Origin: Tumebacillus avium
Lineage (GTDB): Bacteria; Bacillota; Bacilli; Tumebacillales; Tumebacillaceae
Assembly (NCBI RefSeq): GCF_002162355.1
Contig: NZ_CP021434.1
Span: 2,394,501-2,458,500 of the forward strand
Direction of reading: 5' to 3'
Length of the DNA: 64,000 nt
The notes beneath the pieces were generated by a model. The model saw nothing but the letters and a program-made list of their open reading frames with translations. It ran no database searches and had not been told where the DNA came from. Positions 37,399 to 47,205 of this stretch are shown piece by piece (the first letter of the stretch is position 1; the number at the start of each line of letters is the position of its first letter). The translations under genes were made by a program, and so were the position numbers.

Positions 37399-38547
37399 AT
37401 GTCAAAATTTACTCTGATTGCCACCGCACCGATGGGACTCGAAGCGATCGTGGCCCGCGAAGTGAAGAATCTCGGCTATACCGACGTCGTGACCGAAAAC
37501 GGCCGCGTCGAGTTCCAAGGCGACGAATCGGCGATCGCCCGCGCCAACATCTGGCTGCGCAGCGCTGACCGTGTGCAGATCAAGATGGCCGAGTTCAAAG
37601 CAACCTCGTTTGAAGAGCTGTTCCAAGGCGTCAAAGCGGTGGACTGGCAGCAGTGGCTGCCGAAAAACGCCGAGTTCCCGGTGGACGGCAAGTCGCAAAA
37701 ATCCCAGCTTTCCTCCGTCCCGGCCTGCCAGAGCATCGTGAAAAAGGCGGTCGTGGAGAAGATGAAAGAGTCGTACGGCATCGAGTGGTTTGAGGAAAAC
37801 GGCCCGCTCTACCGCATCCTCGTGTCTTTGAACAAAGACATCGCCACGATCACGCTGGACACGTCGGGCATCGGTCTGCACAAGCGCGGCTACCGTCAAT
37901 TGACCGCGCAGGCGCCGCTGAAAGAGACGCTGGCCGCCGCGATCATCGACCTGACGCGCTGGAAGCCGGACCGTCCGCTGATCGACCCGTTCTGCGGATC
38001 GGGCACGATCCCGATCGAAGCGGCGCTGATCGGCCGCAACATCGCGCCGGGCCTGTTCCGCGACTTCTCCGCGTCGAACTGGCCGATCGTGCCGCAGCGC
38101 ATCTGGGACAAAGCGCGCGAAGAGGCGAAAGACCTGGCCAAGATGGATCTGCCCTTGGAGATCATCGGCTCGGACATCGACCCGGAAGTGCTGTCGCTCG
38201 CCAACTACCACATCCGCCAGGCGAAAGTGTCCGATGCGATCCGCCTGAAGAACCTGCCTGTCAAAGCGCTGAAAACGGAATCGCAATACGGCGTGCTCGT
38301 CGGCAACCCGCCGTACGGCGAGCGCCTCGGCGAGCGCCGCGAAGTTGAGGAGATGTACAAAGAGCTCGGCAGCGTCGCTAAGCACCTCGACACGTGGTCG
38401 GTGTTCATGCTCACTTCGAACAAAGGATTTGAGAAATTCTACGGCAAGCGCGCCGATAAAAAACGCAAGCTGTTCAACGGCCGCATCGAGTGTGACCTGT
38501 ACCAATACTTAGGTCCGATGCCTCCTCGCAAAAGAGACCAAGACTAG
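37399..38547 (+). CDS. THUMP-domain class I RNA methyltransferase (RlmL/YpsC type)
   Basis: 382 residues from ATG 37399. N-terminal ferredoxin-like plus THUMP domain (FTLIATAPMGLEAIVAREVK), then the methyltransferase: DPFCGSGTIPIEAALIGRNI, IIGSDIDPEVL and the catalytic NPPYGERLG. Probably forms m2G in 23S rRNA using SAM. Own terminator; no evident partner. Confidence 0.93.
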   Translation: MSKFTLIATAPMGLEAIVAREVKNLGYTDVVTENGRVEFQGDESAIARANIWLRSADRVQIKMAEFKATSFEELFQGVKAVDWQQWLPKNAEFPVDGKSQKSQLSSVPACQSIVKKAVVEKMKESYGIEWFEENGPLYRILVSLNKDIATITLDTSGIGLHKRGYRQLTAQAPLKETLAAAIIDLTRWKPDRPLIDPFCGSGTIPIEAALIGRNIAPGLFRDFSASNWPIVPQRIWDKAREEAKDLAKMDLPLEIIGSDIDPEVLSLANYHIRQAKVSDAIRLKNLPVKALKTESQYGVLVGNPPYGERLGERREVEEMYKELGSVAKHLDTWSVFMLTSNKGFEKFYGKRADKKRKLFNGRIECDLYQYLGPMPPRKRDQD

Positions 38548-38550
38548 CAA

Positions 38551-38583
38551 AAAAAGGCCCCTTGATCGCAAGGGGTCTTTTTG
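38551..38583 (+). terminator. Terminator of the methyltransferase gene
   Basis: Stem AAAAAGgCCCCTTG / CAAGGGGtCTTTTT with ATCG loop. Confidence 0.93.
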
Positions 38584-38914
38584 GTGTACAATGAGAGTCG
38601 AGTCTGTGGAATTGGCGTTCTCAAATCAGTAGATTTGCGGTTGGTTTTTCCTGCGCTGGTAAGGCTTTGTCTCCTCTGAAAATCATACTGTGCCGTCAAA
38701 AAACGATGATTCAGTGTGGTCAGTCACATTTTTGTCAAGAAAATGACCAAAATGGACACAAAAAAGAAAACATGAACGCGGGAAGAACTAGTATAATCGA
38801 AAAGTAGAATGCTGTCTGAACACGTCGAACGGCATGTCCTGGGCGTGAAAACAGGGAGAATGCACAGCTTCTTCCGCAGCACTTATCGAAATTTCACAGA
38901 TAGGAGGAGGACAA
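38584..38914 (+). promoter_or_regulatory. Upstream region of the cytochrome caa3 operon
   Basis: About 330 bases without a gene. A perfect TATAAT (38792-38797) about 120 bp before ctaC may be the -10, but its -35 (ACATGA, 38770-38775) is poor, so an activator is plausible. AGGAGGAGG precedes the GTG start. Confidence 0.45.
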
Positions 38915-39850
38915 GTGGGACTGAGTAACTTTTATCTTCCAGAGGCACTGACGCAGACGGCGAAAGACATCGACGGTCTGTTTGGGCTGATCTTCTGGAT
39001 TTCCCTCGTTGCGTTCATCTTGGTAGAAGCGCTCCTGGTTATCTTCCTTATTCGGTACAAGAGAAAGCACCCGGATAAGCAAGGTCTGGCGATTCACGGC
39101 AATACCAAGGCTGAAGTCATCTGGACGTTGATTCCCGCGCTGATCCTTGTCGGTATCGGTATTTACTCGACTGGTATGGTATACACCATCCAAGAGCCGC
39201 CGACCGACGTGTACGAAATTAAGGTCACCGGTATGAAGTGGGCATGGGAGTTTGAGTACCCGAACGGTGCTAAAACTTACGGCGAACTTCGCATCCCGGA
39301 AGGCGAGAACGTTCTGTTCAAGATCTATTCCAAGGACGTCATCCACTCGTTCTGGATTCCGGAATTCCGTATCAAGCAAGATGCTGTTCCGGGCCGCGAG
39401 ACCCGCTACTGGGTAAAAGCGGAAACGCTTAACAATGTGGAGAACAAATACGAAAAGCGCATCATCTGCGCTGAGTATTGCGGCAACCAGCACTCCAACA
39501 TGCTCGCAGACTTGCAGATCATGCCGGCTGACGAGTTCACCGCATGGGTGGATAAAGAGCTGACCCGTCCGAAGACTGACGCGCAATACGTCATTCAATC
39601 GAACGGCTGCACCTCTTGCCACACCATCGACGGCGGCAAGTCCGCAGGTCCGACCTGGAAAGGTCTCTTTGGCAAAAAGCAAATCGTAAACGGCCAGGAA
39701 GTAACGGTCGACGAAAAATACCTGGAAGAAGCGATTACCACTCCGGACGCAAAAACTCCGGAAGGTTTCAACTCCGGTATGATGCCGACGTTCCAATTGG
39801 AACCGGAAGCAATGAAAAACGTTGTTGAGTATATCAAATCTCTGCAGTAA
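38915..39850 (+). CDS. ctaC: Cytochrome c oxidase subunit II with fused cytochrome c (caa3 type)
   Basis: 311 residues from GTG 38915 behind AGGAGGAGG. Two transmembrane helices (residues 22-48 and 66-92), the cupredoxin domain with the CuA ligands CAEYCGNQHSNM, then a C-terminal cytochrome c domain with heme motif CTSCH and axial Met (SGMMPTF). No lipobox or cleavable signal peptide is seen at the N-terminus, unlike Bacillus CtaC. Accepts electrons from cytochrome c or quinol-linked donors and passes them to subunit I. Confidence 0.95.
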   Translation: MGLSNFYLPEALTQTAKDIDGLFGLIFWISLVAFILVEALLVIFLIRYKRKHPDKQGLAIHGNTKAEVIWTLIPALILVGIGIYSTGMVYTIQEPPTDVYEIKVTGMKWAWEFEYPNGAKTYGELRIPEGENVLFKIYSKDVIHSFWIPEFRIKQDAVPGRETRYWVKAETLNNVENKYEKRIICAEYCGNQHSNMLADLQIMPADEFTAWVDKELTRPKTDAQYVIQSNGCTSCHTIDGGKSAGPTWKGLFGKKQIVNGQEVTVDEKYLEEAITTPDAKTPEGFNSGMMPTFQLEPEAMKNVVEYIKSLQ

Positions 39851-39881
39851 CACTATCTGACTTACAATGGGGGTGGAAACG

Positions 39882-41513
39882 TTGGCAGCGACGGGAGATG
39901 TAAAGCGCAAGTCTTTCTTCCGCGATTGGATTCTAACCGTTGACCACAAGAAGATCGGGATTATGTACGCCCTCACCTCGATTATCTTCTTCTTCTTTGG
40001 CGGTCTGGCGGCGATCCTGATCCGTACGCAGCTCGCATTGCCTGATACTCAGGTACTCGAGCCGCAGCAATTTAACCAAGCGTTCACCATGCACGGTACC
40101 ATCATGATCTTCCTGTGGATCATTCCGATGCTCACCGGTGCTTTTGGTAACTATCTCGTGCCGATCATGATCGGTGCACACGATATGGCGTTCCCGCGAA
40201 TGAACGCACTGTCTTACTGGCTGTTCCTGTTGGGCGGTCTGGTCCTGTTCTTCTCCTTCTTCGTAGGAGCGGTTCCGGATGTAGGCTGGACGGCGTATCC
40301 GCCGTATTCGATCGAATCCCAGGGCGCGGGCCTTGACTTCTGGGTCACCGCAGTCCATATCTTGGGTCTTTCCTCGATCCTCGCAGCGATCAACTTTATC
40401 GTCACCACTTGGAACATGCGTACCGAAGGTATGACTTGGAACCGCATGCCGCTCTTCGTGTGGGCGAACCTTGTAACTTCTTTCATCCAGCTGTTCGGTA
40501 CGCCGGCGCTGGCGGGCGCAGTGACCACGCTGCTGCTCGACCGTCACTTTGGCACGGTCTTCTATAACGTCGCCGAGGGCGGGGACCCGATGATGTATCA
40601 GCATCTGTTCTGGTTCTACTCGCACCCGGCTGTATACGTTATGATCATCCCGGCGATGGGTATCGTTTCCGAGATCCTGCCGGTCTTCGCTCGCAAGCCG
40701 GTCTTCGGTTACAAAGCGATCGCCTACTCCTCCGTCATGATCGGTCTGCTCGGCTTCTCCGTTTGGGCTCACCACATGTTCGTAGCAGGTATGCAAATGA
40801 CGGAAGGTATCCCGTTCATGATCACTTCCTTGATCATCGCGGTTCCGACCTCGATCAAGATCTTTAACTGGCTCGCGACCCTCTGGGGCGGCCAGATCCA
40901 GTTCACCACCCCGATGCTGTTCGTGTCCCTGGGCTTCCTGGGCCTGTTCACCGTCGGCGGTCTCGGCGGTATCATGCTGGGTGCGGTCCCGGTTGACCTG
41001 CACTTGCATGACACGTACTTCGTTGTCGCTCACTTCCACTACGTTCTGTTTGGTGGTTCCATGACTGCGATCATGGCGGGTATGTTCTTCTGGTTCCCGA
41101 AAGTGACCGGCCGTATGTACATGGAGAAATTCGGCCAGTTCGCATTCTGGCTGTACTTCATCGGCACCAACCTGACCTTCTTCCCGATGCACTTCATCGG
41201 TATGGCAGGTATGCCGCGCCGCGTATTCTTCTACCAGCCGGAGCTGACCACGCTGAACCAAGTGGCAACCGCCGGTTCCTATGTCATCGGTATCGCATCG
41301 CTGCTGCTGATCGGTAACCTGGTGTACTCGATTTTCAAAGGTGCAAAAGCTGCGCAAAACCCGTTTGGTGCTCAAACCCTCGAGTGGACGCATGCTTCTT
41401 CGCCGCCGACCGAATTCAACTTCGAAGCGATGCCGGTCGTTACTTCCGACCCGTACCAATTCGGTGAGAAAAAAGGTGGCAAATCGATCGACGATGACGG
41501 GGTAACCGCGTAA
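39882..41513 (+). CDS. ctaD: Cytochrome c oxidase subunit I
   Basis: About 543 residues, twelve helices. TTG 39882 follows GGGGGTGG by 5 bp; ATG 39867 in the same frame has no ribosome site. Heme and CuB ligands: FTMHGTIMIFLW (low-spin heme His), HLFWFYSHPAVYV (CuB His and cross-linked Tyr), WAHHMFVAG (His pair), HDTYFVVAHFHYV (heme a3 and a). Heme-copper oxygen reductase core that reduces O2 and pumps protons. Confidence 0.97.
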   Translation: MAATGDVKRKSFFRDWILTVDHKKIGIMYALTSIIFFFFGGLAAILIRTQLALPDTQVLEPQQFNQAFTMHGTIMIFLWIIPMLTGAFGNYLVPIMIGAHDMAFPRMNALSYWLFLLGGLVLFFSFFVGAVPDVGWTAYPPYSIESQGAGLDFWVTAVHILGLSSILAAINFIVTTWNMRTEGMTWNRMPLFVWANLVTSFIQLFGTPALAGAVTTLLLDRHFGTVFYNVAEGGDPMMYQHLFWFYSHPAVYVMIIPAMGIVSEILPVFARKPVFGYKAIAYSSVMIGLLGFSVWAHHMFVAGMQMTEGIPFMITSLIIAVPTSIKIFNWLATLWGGQIQFTTPMLFVSLGFLGLFTVGGLGGIMLGAVPVDLHLHDTYFVVAHFHYVLFGGSMTAIMAGMFFWFPKVTGRMYMEKFGQFAFWLYFIGTNLTFFPMHFIGMAGMPRRVFFYQPELTTLNQVATAGSYVIGIASLLLIGNLVYSIFKGAKAAQNPFGAQTLEWTHASSPPTEFNFEAMPVVTSDPYQFGEKKGGKSIDDDGVTA

Positions 41514-41797
41514 TCGTCGATAGGATGACGAAGGTCACAAGCGGTGGAATACTGGCAGCTCGCGGAAGGAGTAGTCATGGTGGTCAACTGTCGTTACGTT
41601 CAGCTGCACTTGTCTATGGTAACTCCAGATGGAGCCTGGCCGGTTCGCCCCGCTTGCTGACACTCAACGAATAAGAGCGTCGCATTGATTCCTGCTCGGT
41701 ATTCAAGATCAGGAAGTGGGTCCTGGTCGTTCCGGCTCCTTCTGGTCATCTTCAACAGAGAGAGATCTCTAGAATCTTTGCTGGGAGGGGTATTACT
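41514..41797 (+). other. Gap inside the cta operon
   Basis: 284 bases between ctaD and ctaB. It contains a 27-codon open frame with a good ribosome site (see separate entry) and no terminator or promoter that I trust. Confidence 0.5.
41577..41660 (+). CDS. Possible 27-residue leader peptide or small protein
   Basis: ATG 41577 lies 5 bp behind GGAAGGAG and reads MVVNCRYVQLHLS-MVTPDGAWPVRPAC to a TGA. It sits between ctaD and ctaB. No match known; translation is the only evidence, so this is tentative. Confidence 0.25.
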   Translation: MVVNCRYVQLHLSMVTPDGAWPVRPAC

Positions 41798-42742
41798 TTG
41801 GAACAGACTGTACAATCTACTTCGACCGCTTCTCGCGTCTCGAATCCGGTCATGGAACCGGGTCCGCTGTCGGAAACTCCGACCGGTACCTGGCGTGACT
41901 TTGTGACGGTAACCAAGATCGGGATCACCGTTGCGAACATGATGACCGTTTTTGCCGGCCTCTGGCTGGCATCGAACGGTCAGGCTGCAGGCGACCTGAT
42001 TTTCTACACGTTGATCGGTACCGCGCTGGTGATCATGGCCGGTACATGCTTAAACAACTATATCGACCGTGACTTGGACAAAAACATGGAGCGCACGTCG
42101 AAGCGCGCGCTGCCGAGCGGCCGTCTGAACGCTACTCACGTTCTCTGGCTGGGCGTGGGGTTCGCACTCGCCGGCACGTTGATCTTGACGTTCCTCGTCA
42201 ATCCGCTTACGGCGTTCCTTGGTCTGATCGGTCTGTTCGTTTATGTTGTGATCTACACGATGTGGCTGAAGCGTTCGTCCACCACTTCCACCGTTTGGGG
42301 CGGCATCTCCGGTGCTGTGCCGATCGTGATGGGGTGGACCGCTTTCACTGGCGAGATGAATTTCGGTGCATGGATGCTCTTCCTGTGGATGTTCCTCTGG
42401 CAGCCGCCGCACTTCCTGGCGCTGGCGATCCGCCGTGCGGAAGATTACGGGAAAGCGGGCATTCCGCTGCTTCCGGTCGTCAAGGGTTTTGATGTGACCA
42501 AGCGTCACATGATCCGCTATGTTTCGGCGATGGTGCCGGTATCGTTCCTGATGTACCTGATCCCGAACATGGGTTACACCTACCTGATCGCTTCGCTGAT
42601 TCTCGGCTTTGGCTGGTTGGGGCTGTCGATCGTTGGTTTTGTTGTCAAAGATACGATCAAATGGTCGCGCATTTCGTTTGTTTACTCTCTGATCTATCTC
42701 ACGGTGCTGAGCATCGTGATGATCGTAGAACCGTATCTGTAA
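41798..42742 (+). CDS. ctaB: Protoheme IX farnesyltransferase (heme O synthase)
   Basis: 314 residues from TTG 41798 behind GGGAGGGG. UbiA-type prenyltransferase with about nine helices and the Asp-rich substrate motif NNYIDRDLDKNMERTSKR. It farnesylates heme B to heme O, a precursor of the heme A used by the oxidase. It lies between ctaD and ctaE; ctaA is not in the window, nor is ctaG. Confidence 0.96.
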   Translation: MEQTVQSTSTASRVSNPVMEPGPLSETPTGTWRDFVTVTKIGITVANMMTVFAGLWLASNGQAAGDLIFYTLIGTALVIMAGTCLNNYIDRDLDKNMERTSKRALPSGRLNATHVLWLGVGFALAGTLILTFLVNPLTAFLGLIGLFVYVVIYTMWLKRSSTTSTVWGGISGAVPIVMGWTAFTGEMNFGAWMLFLWMFLWQPPHFLALAIRRAEDYGKAGIPLLPVVKGFDVTKRHMIRYVSAMVPVSFLMYLIPNMGYTYLIASLILGFGWLGLSIVGFVVKDTIKWSRISFVYSLIYLTVLSIVMIVEPYL

Positions 42743-42766
42743 TCTCGAAGAAAAGGAGGAACGAAG

Positions 42767-43399
42767 ATGTCTGCACATCACGCTCCCGATTGGGTGCCGC
42801 ATCGCGAAGGCACAGGCATTAAAGACAACGGCGTTTTTGCTACCTGGCTGTCTCTGATCGCATTCACGTTCTTTATCGGCACATTTGTTGCTGCGAACGT
42901 GTACCTGCGCGGCTGGGCACCGGATAAGTTCAACATCGACTTCGGTGCAAACGCGAACCTTCCGGCGTTTACGACCATCTTCTTGCTGGTTGCAGGTTTC
43001 CTGCTCCTCTTGGCAGGTAACTTCTTCCGTGCGAACCAACTGGGCAAGTTCAACGCTATGATGGTGTTGGCTGCTCTGGCGATCACCGGTTACGCTGCTA
43101 TGCAGCTGTGGCTGATGTCGTTTGTTCACGGCCTTGGCGCGCATGCTTGGACGACTCACATGGGGATCTACTTCCTGCAGTTCGCTCTGGCGCTCGTCTG
43201 CATCGGCTTTACGATGGCGATTGGTAAGTACTACAGCGAACGCAATGTCAAAGCGCTGAACCGTCTGGTTCCGGCTGCACTGTCTGTGTTCCTGTACACT
43301 GTAATGACCGGCATCCTGACGCTGGTGATCACCGACATGATGTCCGTGGGCGATTTCGCAGAGTGGTGCGGTACTCGTATCATGGAACTCGTGAAGTAA
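42767..43399 (+). CDS. ctaE: Cytochrome c oxidase subunit III
   Basis: 210 residues with five helices, AGGAGG upstream. The pattern GLGAHAWTTHMGIYFLQFAL and ESxxxx-like surroundings fit bacterial subunit III. It stabilises subunit I. Followed 18 bp later by a tiny membrane gene. Confidence 0.92.
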   Translation: MSAHHAPDWVPHREGTGIKDNGVFATWLSLIAFTFFIGTFVAANVYLRGWAPDKFNIDFGANANLPAFTTIFLLVAGFLLLLAGNFFRANQLGKFNAMMVLAALAITGYAAMQLWLMSFVHGLGAHAWTTHMGIYFLQFALALVCIGFTMAIGKYYSERNVKALNRLVPAALSVFLYTVMTGILTLVITDMMSVGDFAEWCGTRIMELVK

Positions 43400-43417
43400 T
43401 AAGGAGGTATAACAGTA

Positions 43418-43513
43418 ATGGCTCTGCTCGGATTTGCTGCTGGTGCTTTCGTATTCGTAGCGTTGATCTGCGGTATGTTTTATTACACTGCCTCCTTTAC
43501 GCAAAAGAAATAG
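43418..43513 (+). CDS. 31-residue membrane peptide of the caa3 operon
   Basis: MALLGFAAGAFVFVALIC-GMFYYTASFTQKK, one transmembrane helix, with AAGGAGG 8 bp upstream of ATG 43418. Last gene before the operon terminator. Small single-helix subunits of cytochrome oxidases are known, so a structural role in caa3 is likely. It is too short for standard gene callers. Confidence 0.7.
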   Translation: MALLGFAAGAFVFVALICGMFYYTASFTQKK

Positions 43514-43526
43514 CACCACCAACGTC

Positions 43527-43560
43527 AAAAGATCTCTTCCCGCACGGGGAGAGATCTTTT
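43527..43560 (+). terminator. Terminator of the cta operon
   Basis: Stem AAAAGATCTCTtCCC / GGGgAGAGATCTTTT with GCAC loop and following T run. Confidence 0.93.
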
Positions 43561-43689
43561 TTATGCCTGATGTAAACGTTTTCTAAAGCGCTCATAAAGA
43601 CTGAATAATTCAACTTTTAGAAAAGAGCTTCCAATCTCTGTAGGACGGAAGTATATTTGAAAGAAATCTTTTTGTAGGGGGGAACTGAT

Positions 43690-45429
43690 GTGGGCTTGTT
43701 TCGGCAGACGATTGCGCTGTTCGGACCGTACAAGGGGCGCTTGATGCTGGTGCTCTGCTTTGCGATCGCCGGGGGCGCGTTTGCGACGGTTCCGCCGATT
43801 TTGCTTGGGAAACTGGTCGATCTCGTGCTGCCTTTGCAGATGACCGAGATGATCGGCTGGCTGGTCGCAGCCGTATTTTTCGCTTTTTTAGGCAAAGTAA
43901 TTTTTGAATCTTTGCAAGAGTTTGTACAGGTGAAAATTGGCCTCGACATCATCACCGACATGCAGCTGACCGCGTTTCGCAAGCTGCATCGCGCGCCGAT
44001 GTCGATGTTCGCCACCACACCGCGCGGGGACATTCTGTTCCGGCTGACCCATGACGTCGAAGCGATTCAGAACTTGAACTCGACCGTCATCCCGCGCTTC
44101 TTGCAGCAGTTCTTAGGCGCGATTGCGGCGTTTGTCGCCGTCATTGCGATCTATTGGCCGGCCGCCGTGGTGATGCTGGCCGTATTTGTGATCTATCTCG
44201 GCCCGTCCTATCTGCTCGGGCGCAAGGTGCGCAAGCTGAGCGAGGTGCAGCGCAACATGCTCGCCGACCTCTATGCGCACATGCAGGAGAGCATCGAGTC
44301 GATTCGCCTCGTCCGCACGTTTGTCACGGAGGAGCGCGAGGCGGAAACGCAGTCGGTGAAGCTAAACGCGTGGAAAAAGTTTGCGATCTACGCGGCGCTG
44401 ATCTCAAAAGTGAACTGGCGTCTCGGCAACCTGATGCAGGTCGCTTCACCTGGCGTGGTGATGCTGATCGGCGGGATGGCGGTGTGGCAGGATGAGATCA
44501 GCATCGGTACGCTGGTCGCCTGCATCGGATTTATTCCGGCGATGTTTTTGCCGATCCGCTCCTTGGCGGAAAATGCCTTGATGATTCAGCAGGCGATTCC
44601 GGCCTTGCAACGCATTTTTGAATACTTTCATCTGCCGGAAGAGCAGGCGGAAGGCCTGCCGGCCGTCGGCACGGTCAAAGGCGAACTCCAGATGGAGAAC
44701 ATCTGGTTTGCCTATCCGGGCACAGAAGCGCAGGTGCTGCGCGGGGTGTCCCTGCATGTGCAGGCCGGGCAGCACATCGGTATCGTCGGCGCATCGGGCG
44801 GCGGGAAATCGACGCTGATCCAGTTGCTGCTGGGGCTGTACACGCCGGAGCAGGGGACGGTATTGGTCGATGGCAAGGACATGAACACGCATGACCGCAA
44901 CTCGTTCCGCCTCCAAGTCGGCGTCGTGTCGCAGGAGACGTTCCTTTTGAACAGCACCTTGCGCCACAACCTGCTCTATGCGCGTCCCGACGCTTCGCCG
45001 GAAGAGCTGGATGCGGCCGTCAAAGCGTCCGGGCTCGGCGAGTTTCTGGACAGCTTGGAAGAAGGTTATGAGACGATTGTCGGCGAGCGCGGGCTGAAGC
45101 TGTCCGGAGGGCAGAGGCAGCGCGTGGCATTGGCCCGGGCGATCTTGCGCCGGCCGCCGGTGCTGATCTTTGATGAAGCGACGTCATCGCTGGACGGCGA
45201 GACGGAAGAGCGCGTGCAGGAAGCCTTAGAGCAACTGATGCCGGGGCGCACGACGATCACGATCGCCCATCGTCTGGTCACGGTGCGCGATGCGGATGAG
45301 ATCCTCGTGCTCGACCACGGCGTTGTCGCTGAGCGCGGCACGCATGAAGAGCTGTTGAAACTGCAGGGGCAGTACCACCGCCTGTATACGGCGCAGTACA
45401 GCGAACTGGAAAAGGAGGGGGCCGTATGA
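43690..45429 (+). CDS. ABC exporter half-transporter 1
   Basis: 579 residues: six-helix exporter domain, then the nucleotide-binding domain. GTG 43690 sits behind GGGGGGAACT. Canonical motifs: Walker A GASGGGKST, signature LSGGQRQR, Walker B LIFDEATSSLD, H-loop IAHRLVTV. It overlaps the next gene by 4 bp, so the two halves probably form a heterodimer of the type of BmrC/BmrD or MdlA/B. Substrate (drug, lipid or peptide) is unknown. Confidence 0.93.
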   Translation: MGLFRQTIALFGPYKGRLMLVLCFAIAGGAFATVPPILLGKLVDLVLPLQMTEMIGWLVAAVFFAFLGKVIFESLQEFVQVKIGLDIITDMQLTAFRKLHRAPMSMFATTPRGDILFRLTHDVEAIQNLNSTVIPRFLQQFLGAIAAFVAVIAIYWPAAVVMLAVFVIYLGPSYLLGRKVRKLSEVQRNMLADLYAHMQESIESIRLVRTFVTEEREAETQSVKLNAWKKFAIYAALISKVNWRLGNLMQVASPGVVMLIGGMAVWQDEISIGTLVACIGFIPAMFLPIRSLAENALMIQQAIPALQRIFEYFHLPEEQAEGLPAVGTVKGELQMENIWFAYPGTEAQVLRGVSLHVQAGQHIGIVGASGGGKSTLIQLLLGLYTPEQGTVLVDGKDMNTHDRNSFRLQVGVVSQETFLLNSTLRHNLLYARPDASPEELDAAVKASGLGEFLDSLEEGYETIVGERGLKLSGGQRQRVALARAILRRPPVLIFDEATSSLDGETEERVQEALEQLMPGRTTITIAHRLVTVRDADEILVLDHGVVAERGTHEELLKLQGQYHRLYTAQYSELEKEGAV

Positions 45430-47198
45430 GCCGGACAAATGTGAAAAAGCCAAGCGACGGCAAGCGCGTACTCGCGTTCCTGCGGCCCTATCTGAAGTGG
45501 GTCGGAGCGGACTCGTTTGTCATCGCGCTGAGCCAGGTCTGCGCCGACCTGATCCCGGCGCTGGCGATGACGTGGCTGGTCGACTCGATTCTGCCCGATA
45601 CGGGCAACAGCGAGCTGCTCTGGGGCTTGGCGATCCTGCTGCTGGTGGCGGCGGTGCTCGACCTCGGGTTTATGATCATTGACGAGTACTTCTGCCACTA
45701 TGTCGCCAAAGGGGTGACGATCCAGCAGAAGCTGCGCCTGTTCCGCCATCTGCAGGTGCTGCCGTTCAGCTTCTACCACCGCAACCAATCGGGGGAACTG
45801 CTGGCCCGCGTCTCCGATGACCCCGATACGCTGCACAACTTCCTCGCCTGGGAAGGGTCGTCGCTGATGGCGTCGGTGCAGGGCGTGGTGATCTACTCGG
45901 CGGTGCTGGCGTGGATCGATCCGTTGCTGATGGTGACGTCGCTCGTGCTTGGCGTGATCTTCTACTACGGCTCCAACCTCGTCGGTGCCAGAACGCGTGC
46001 CGCATCGGCAAATGCACGTAAAGAAGCGTCGCGTTATCTGGAACGCCTGCGCGAGTCGGTGACCGGCATTCACCTGTCACGGGTGCTCGGCGTGGCGGAG
46101 ACGGAGATTGAGACGGTGGCAGAGATTCGCAAGAGCTTCATCCGCGAAAGCCACCGCGAACTGAAAGCGCGGATGCAGTCCTATGTGGTGATCGGCTCTT
46201 TTAACGGCGTGGCGATCGGCGCGGTCTACGCGATCTCGGCGTGGCTGATCTGGGACAAGAAACTGACCCAAGGCGAGATGCTCGCCGCCGCTACCCTCGT
46301 CGGCGTCGCGGCGAACCAGCTGCAGCGCATGCTGCGCCACTGGCTGTCGGTGCGCCGCACGGGACCTGCGCTCGACCGTTCGGAGATCTTGCTCTCGGAA
46401 GCGGTATCGCCGGCCGAAACGGTCAAAGGTCTGACCTTTAAAGAGGTCAAAGGTGACTTAGTTCTCGACGGCGTGGCATTTGGTTATCCGGGAAAATCGG
46501 ACCGCGTGATTCAAGATCTGTCCTTTGCCGTCTCGCGCGGCGAAGCGGTGGCGCTGGTCGGGCCAAGCGGCTCGGGCAAGTCGACGGTGGTCGATCTGCT
46601 CCTGCGCCTGTATGAGCTGGATGCGGGGCAGATCTTCCTCGACGGCCAGCCGTTAAGCGCTCTCGATGCCCGCTGGCTGCGCAAACAGGTCGCGGTGGTA
46701 TCGCAGGATGTGCAGCTGCGCAACGGCACACTGGCCGACAACCTGCGGCTGGGCAATGTGCAGGCCAGCGACGAAGTGCTGCTGCAGGCGATTCAGGACA
46801 GCGGCTTGCAGGAATTTTACGACAGCTTGCCAAACGGTCTGAATTCGCCGGTCGGCGAGCGGGGCAACCTGCTGTCCGGCGGGCAAAAACAGCGCCTGTC
46901 GCTGGCCCGGGCGCTGGTGGCCGACGCGCCGATCCTCGTGCTTGATGAAGCGAGTTCGGCGCTCGACCCGATCACCGAGGTGCTGGTCAATGAAGCGATC
47001 ACCAAACGCCGTCGCAAGCAGACGGTGCTGGTCATCGCCCATCGCCTTTCCACCGTGCTGACCGCCGACCGCATCGTCGTGCTGGAGCACGGCTGTGTGG
47101 TCGAGCAAGGCACGCATGAGCAGCTTCTGCAGCAGGACGGCGTCTATGCGCGCCTGTTCAAGCGGGAAGCGGACATCGGAGAGAATCTGGCTGTGTAA
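45426..47198 (+). CDS. ABC exporter half-transporter 2
   Basis: 590 residues, the same fold as its partner. Walker [10 protein letters not shown], signature LSGGQKQR, Walker B LVLDEASSALD, H-loop IAHRLSTV: catalytic residues are intact in both halves. ATG 45426 overlaps the stop of half 1. Terminator follows. Confidence 0.93.
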   Translation: MSRTNVKKPSDGKRVLAFLRPYLKWVGADSFVIALSQVCADLIPALAMTWLVDSILPDTGNSELLWGLAILLLVAAVLDLGFMIIDEYFCHYVAKGVTIQQKLRLFRHLQVLPFSFYHRNQSGELLARVSDDPDTLHNFLAWEGSSLMASVQGVVIYSAVLAWIDPLLMVTSLVLGVIFYYGSNLVGARTRAASANARKEASRYLERLRESVTGIHLSRVLGVAETEIETVAEIRKSFIRESHRELKARMQSYVVIGSFNGVAIGAVYAISAWLIWDKKLTQGEMLAAATLVGVAANQLQRMLRHWLSVRRTGPALDRSEILLSEAVSPAETVKGLTFKEVKGDLVLDGVAFGYPGKSDRVIQDLSFAVSRGEAVALVGPSGSGKSTVVDLLLRLYELDAGQIFLDGQPLSALDARWLRKQVAVVSQDVQLRNGTLADNLRLGNVQASDEVLLQAIQDSGLQEFYDSLPNGLNSPVGERGNLLSGGQKQRLSLARALVADAPILVLDEASSALDPITEVLVNEAITKRRRKQTVLVIAHRLSTVLTADRIVVLEHGCVVEQGTHEQLLQQDGVYARLFKREADIGENLAV

Positions 47199-47205
47199 TC
47201 GTACA

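Noticed and set aside
39933..41459. Long antisense open frame (508 codons) across ctaD
   Set aside because: Codon shadow of the GC-rich subunit I gene, no ribosome site, Arg/Asp-rich product without family; ctaD is certain.
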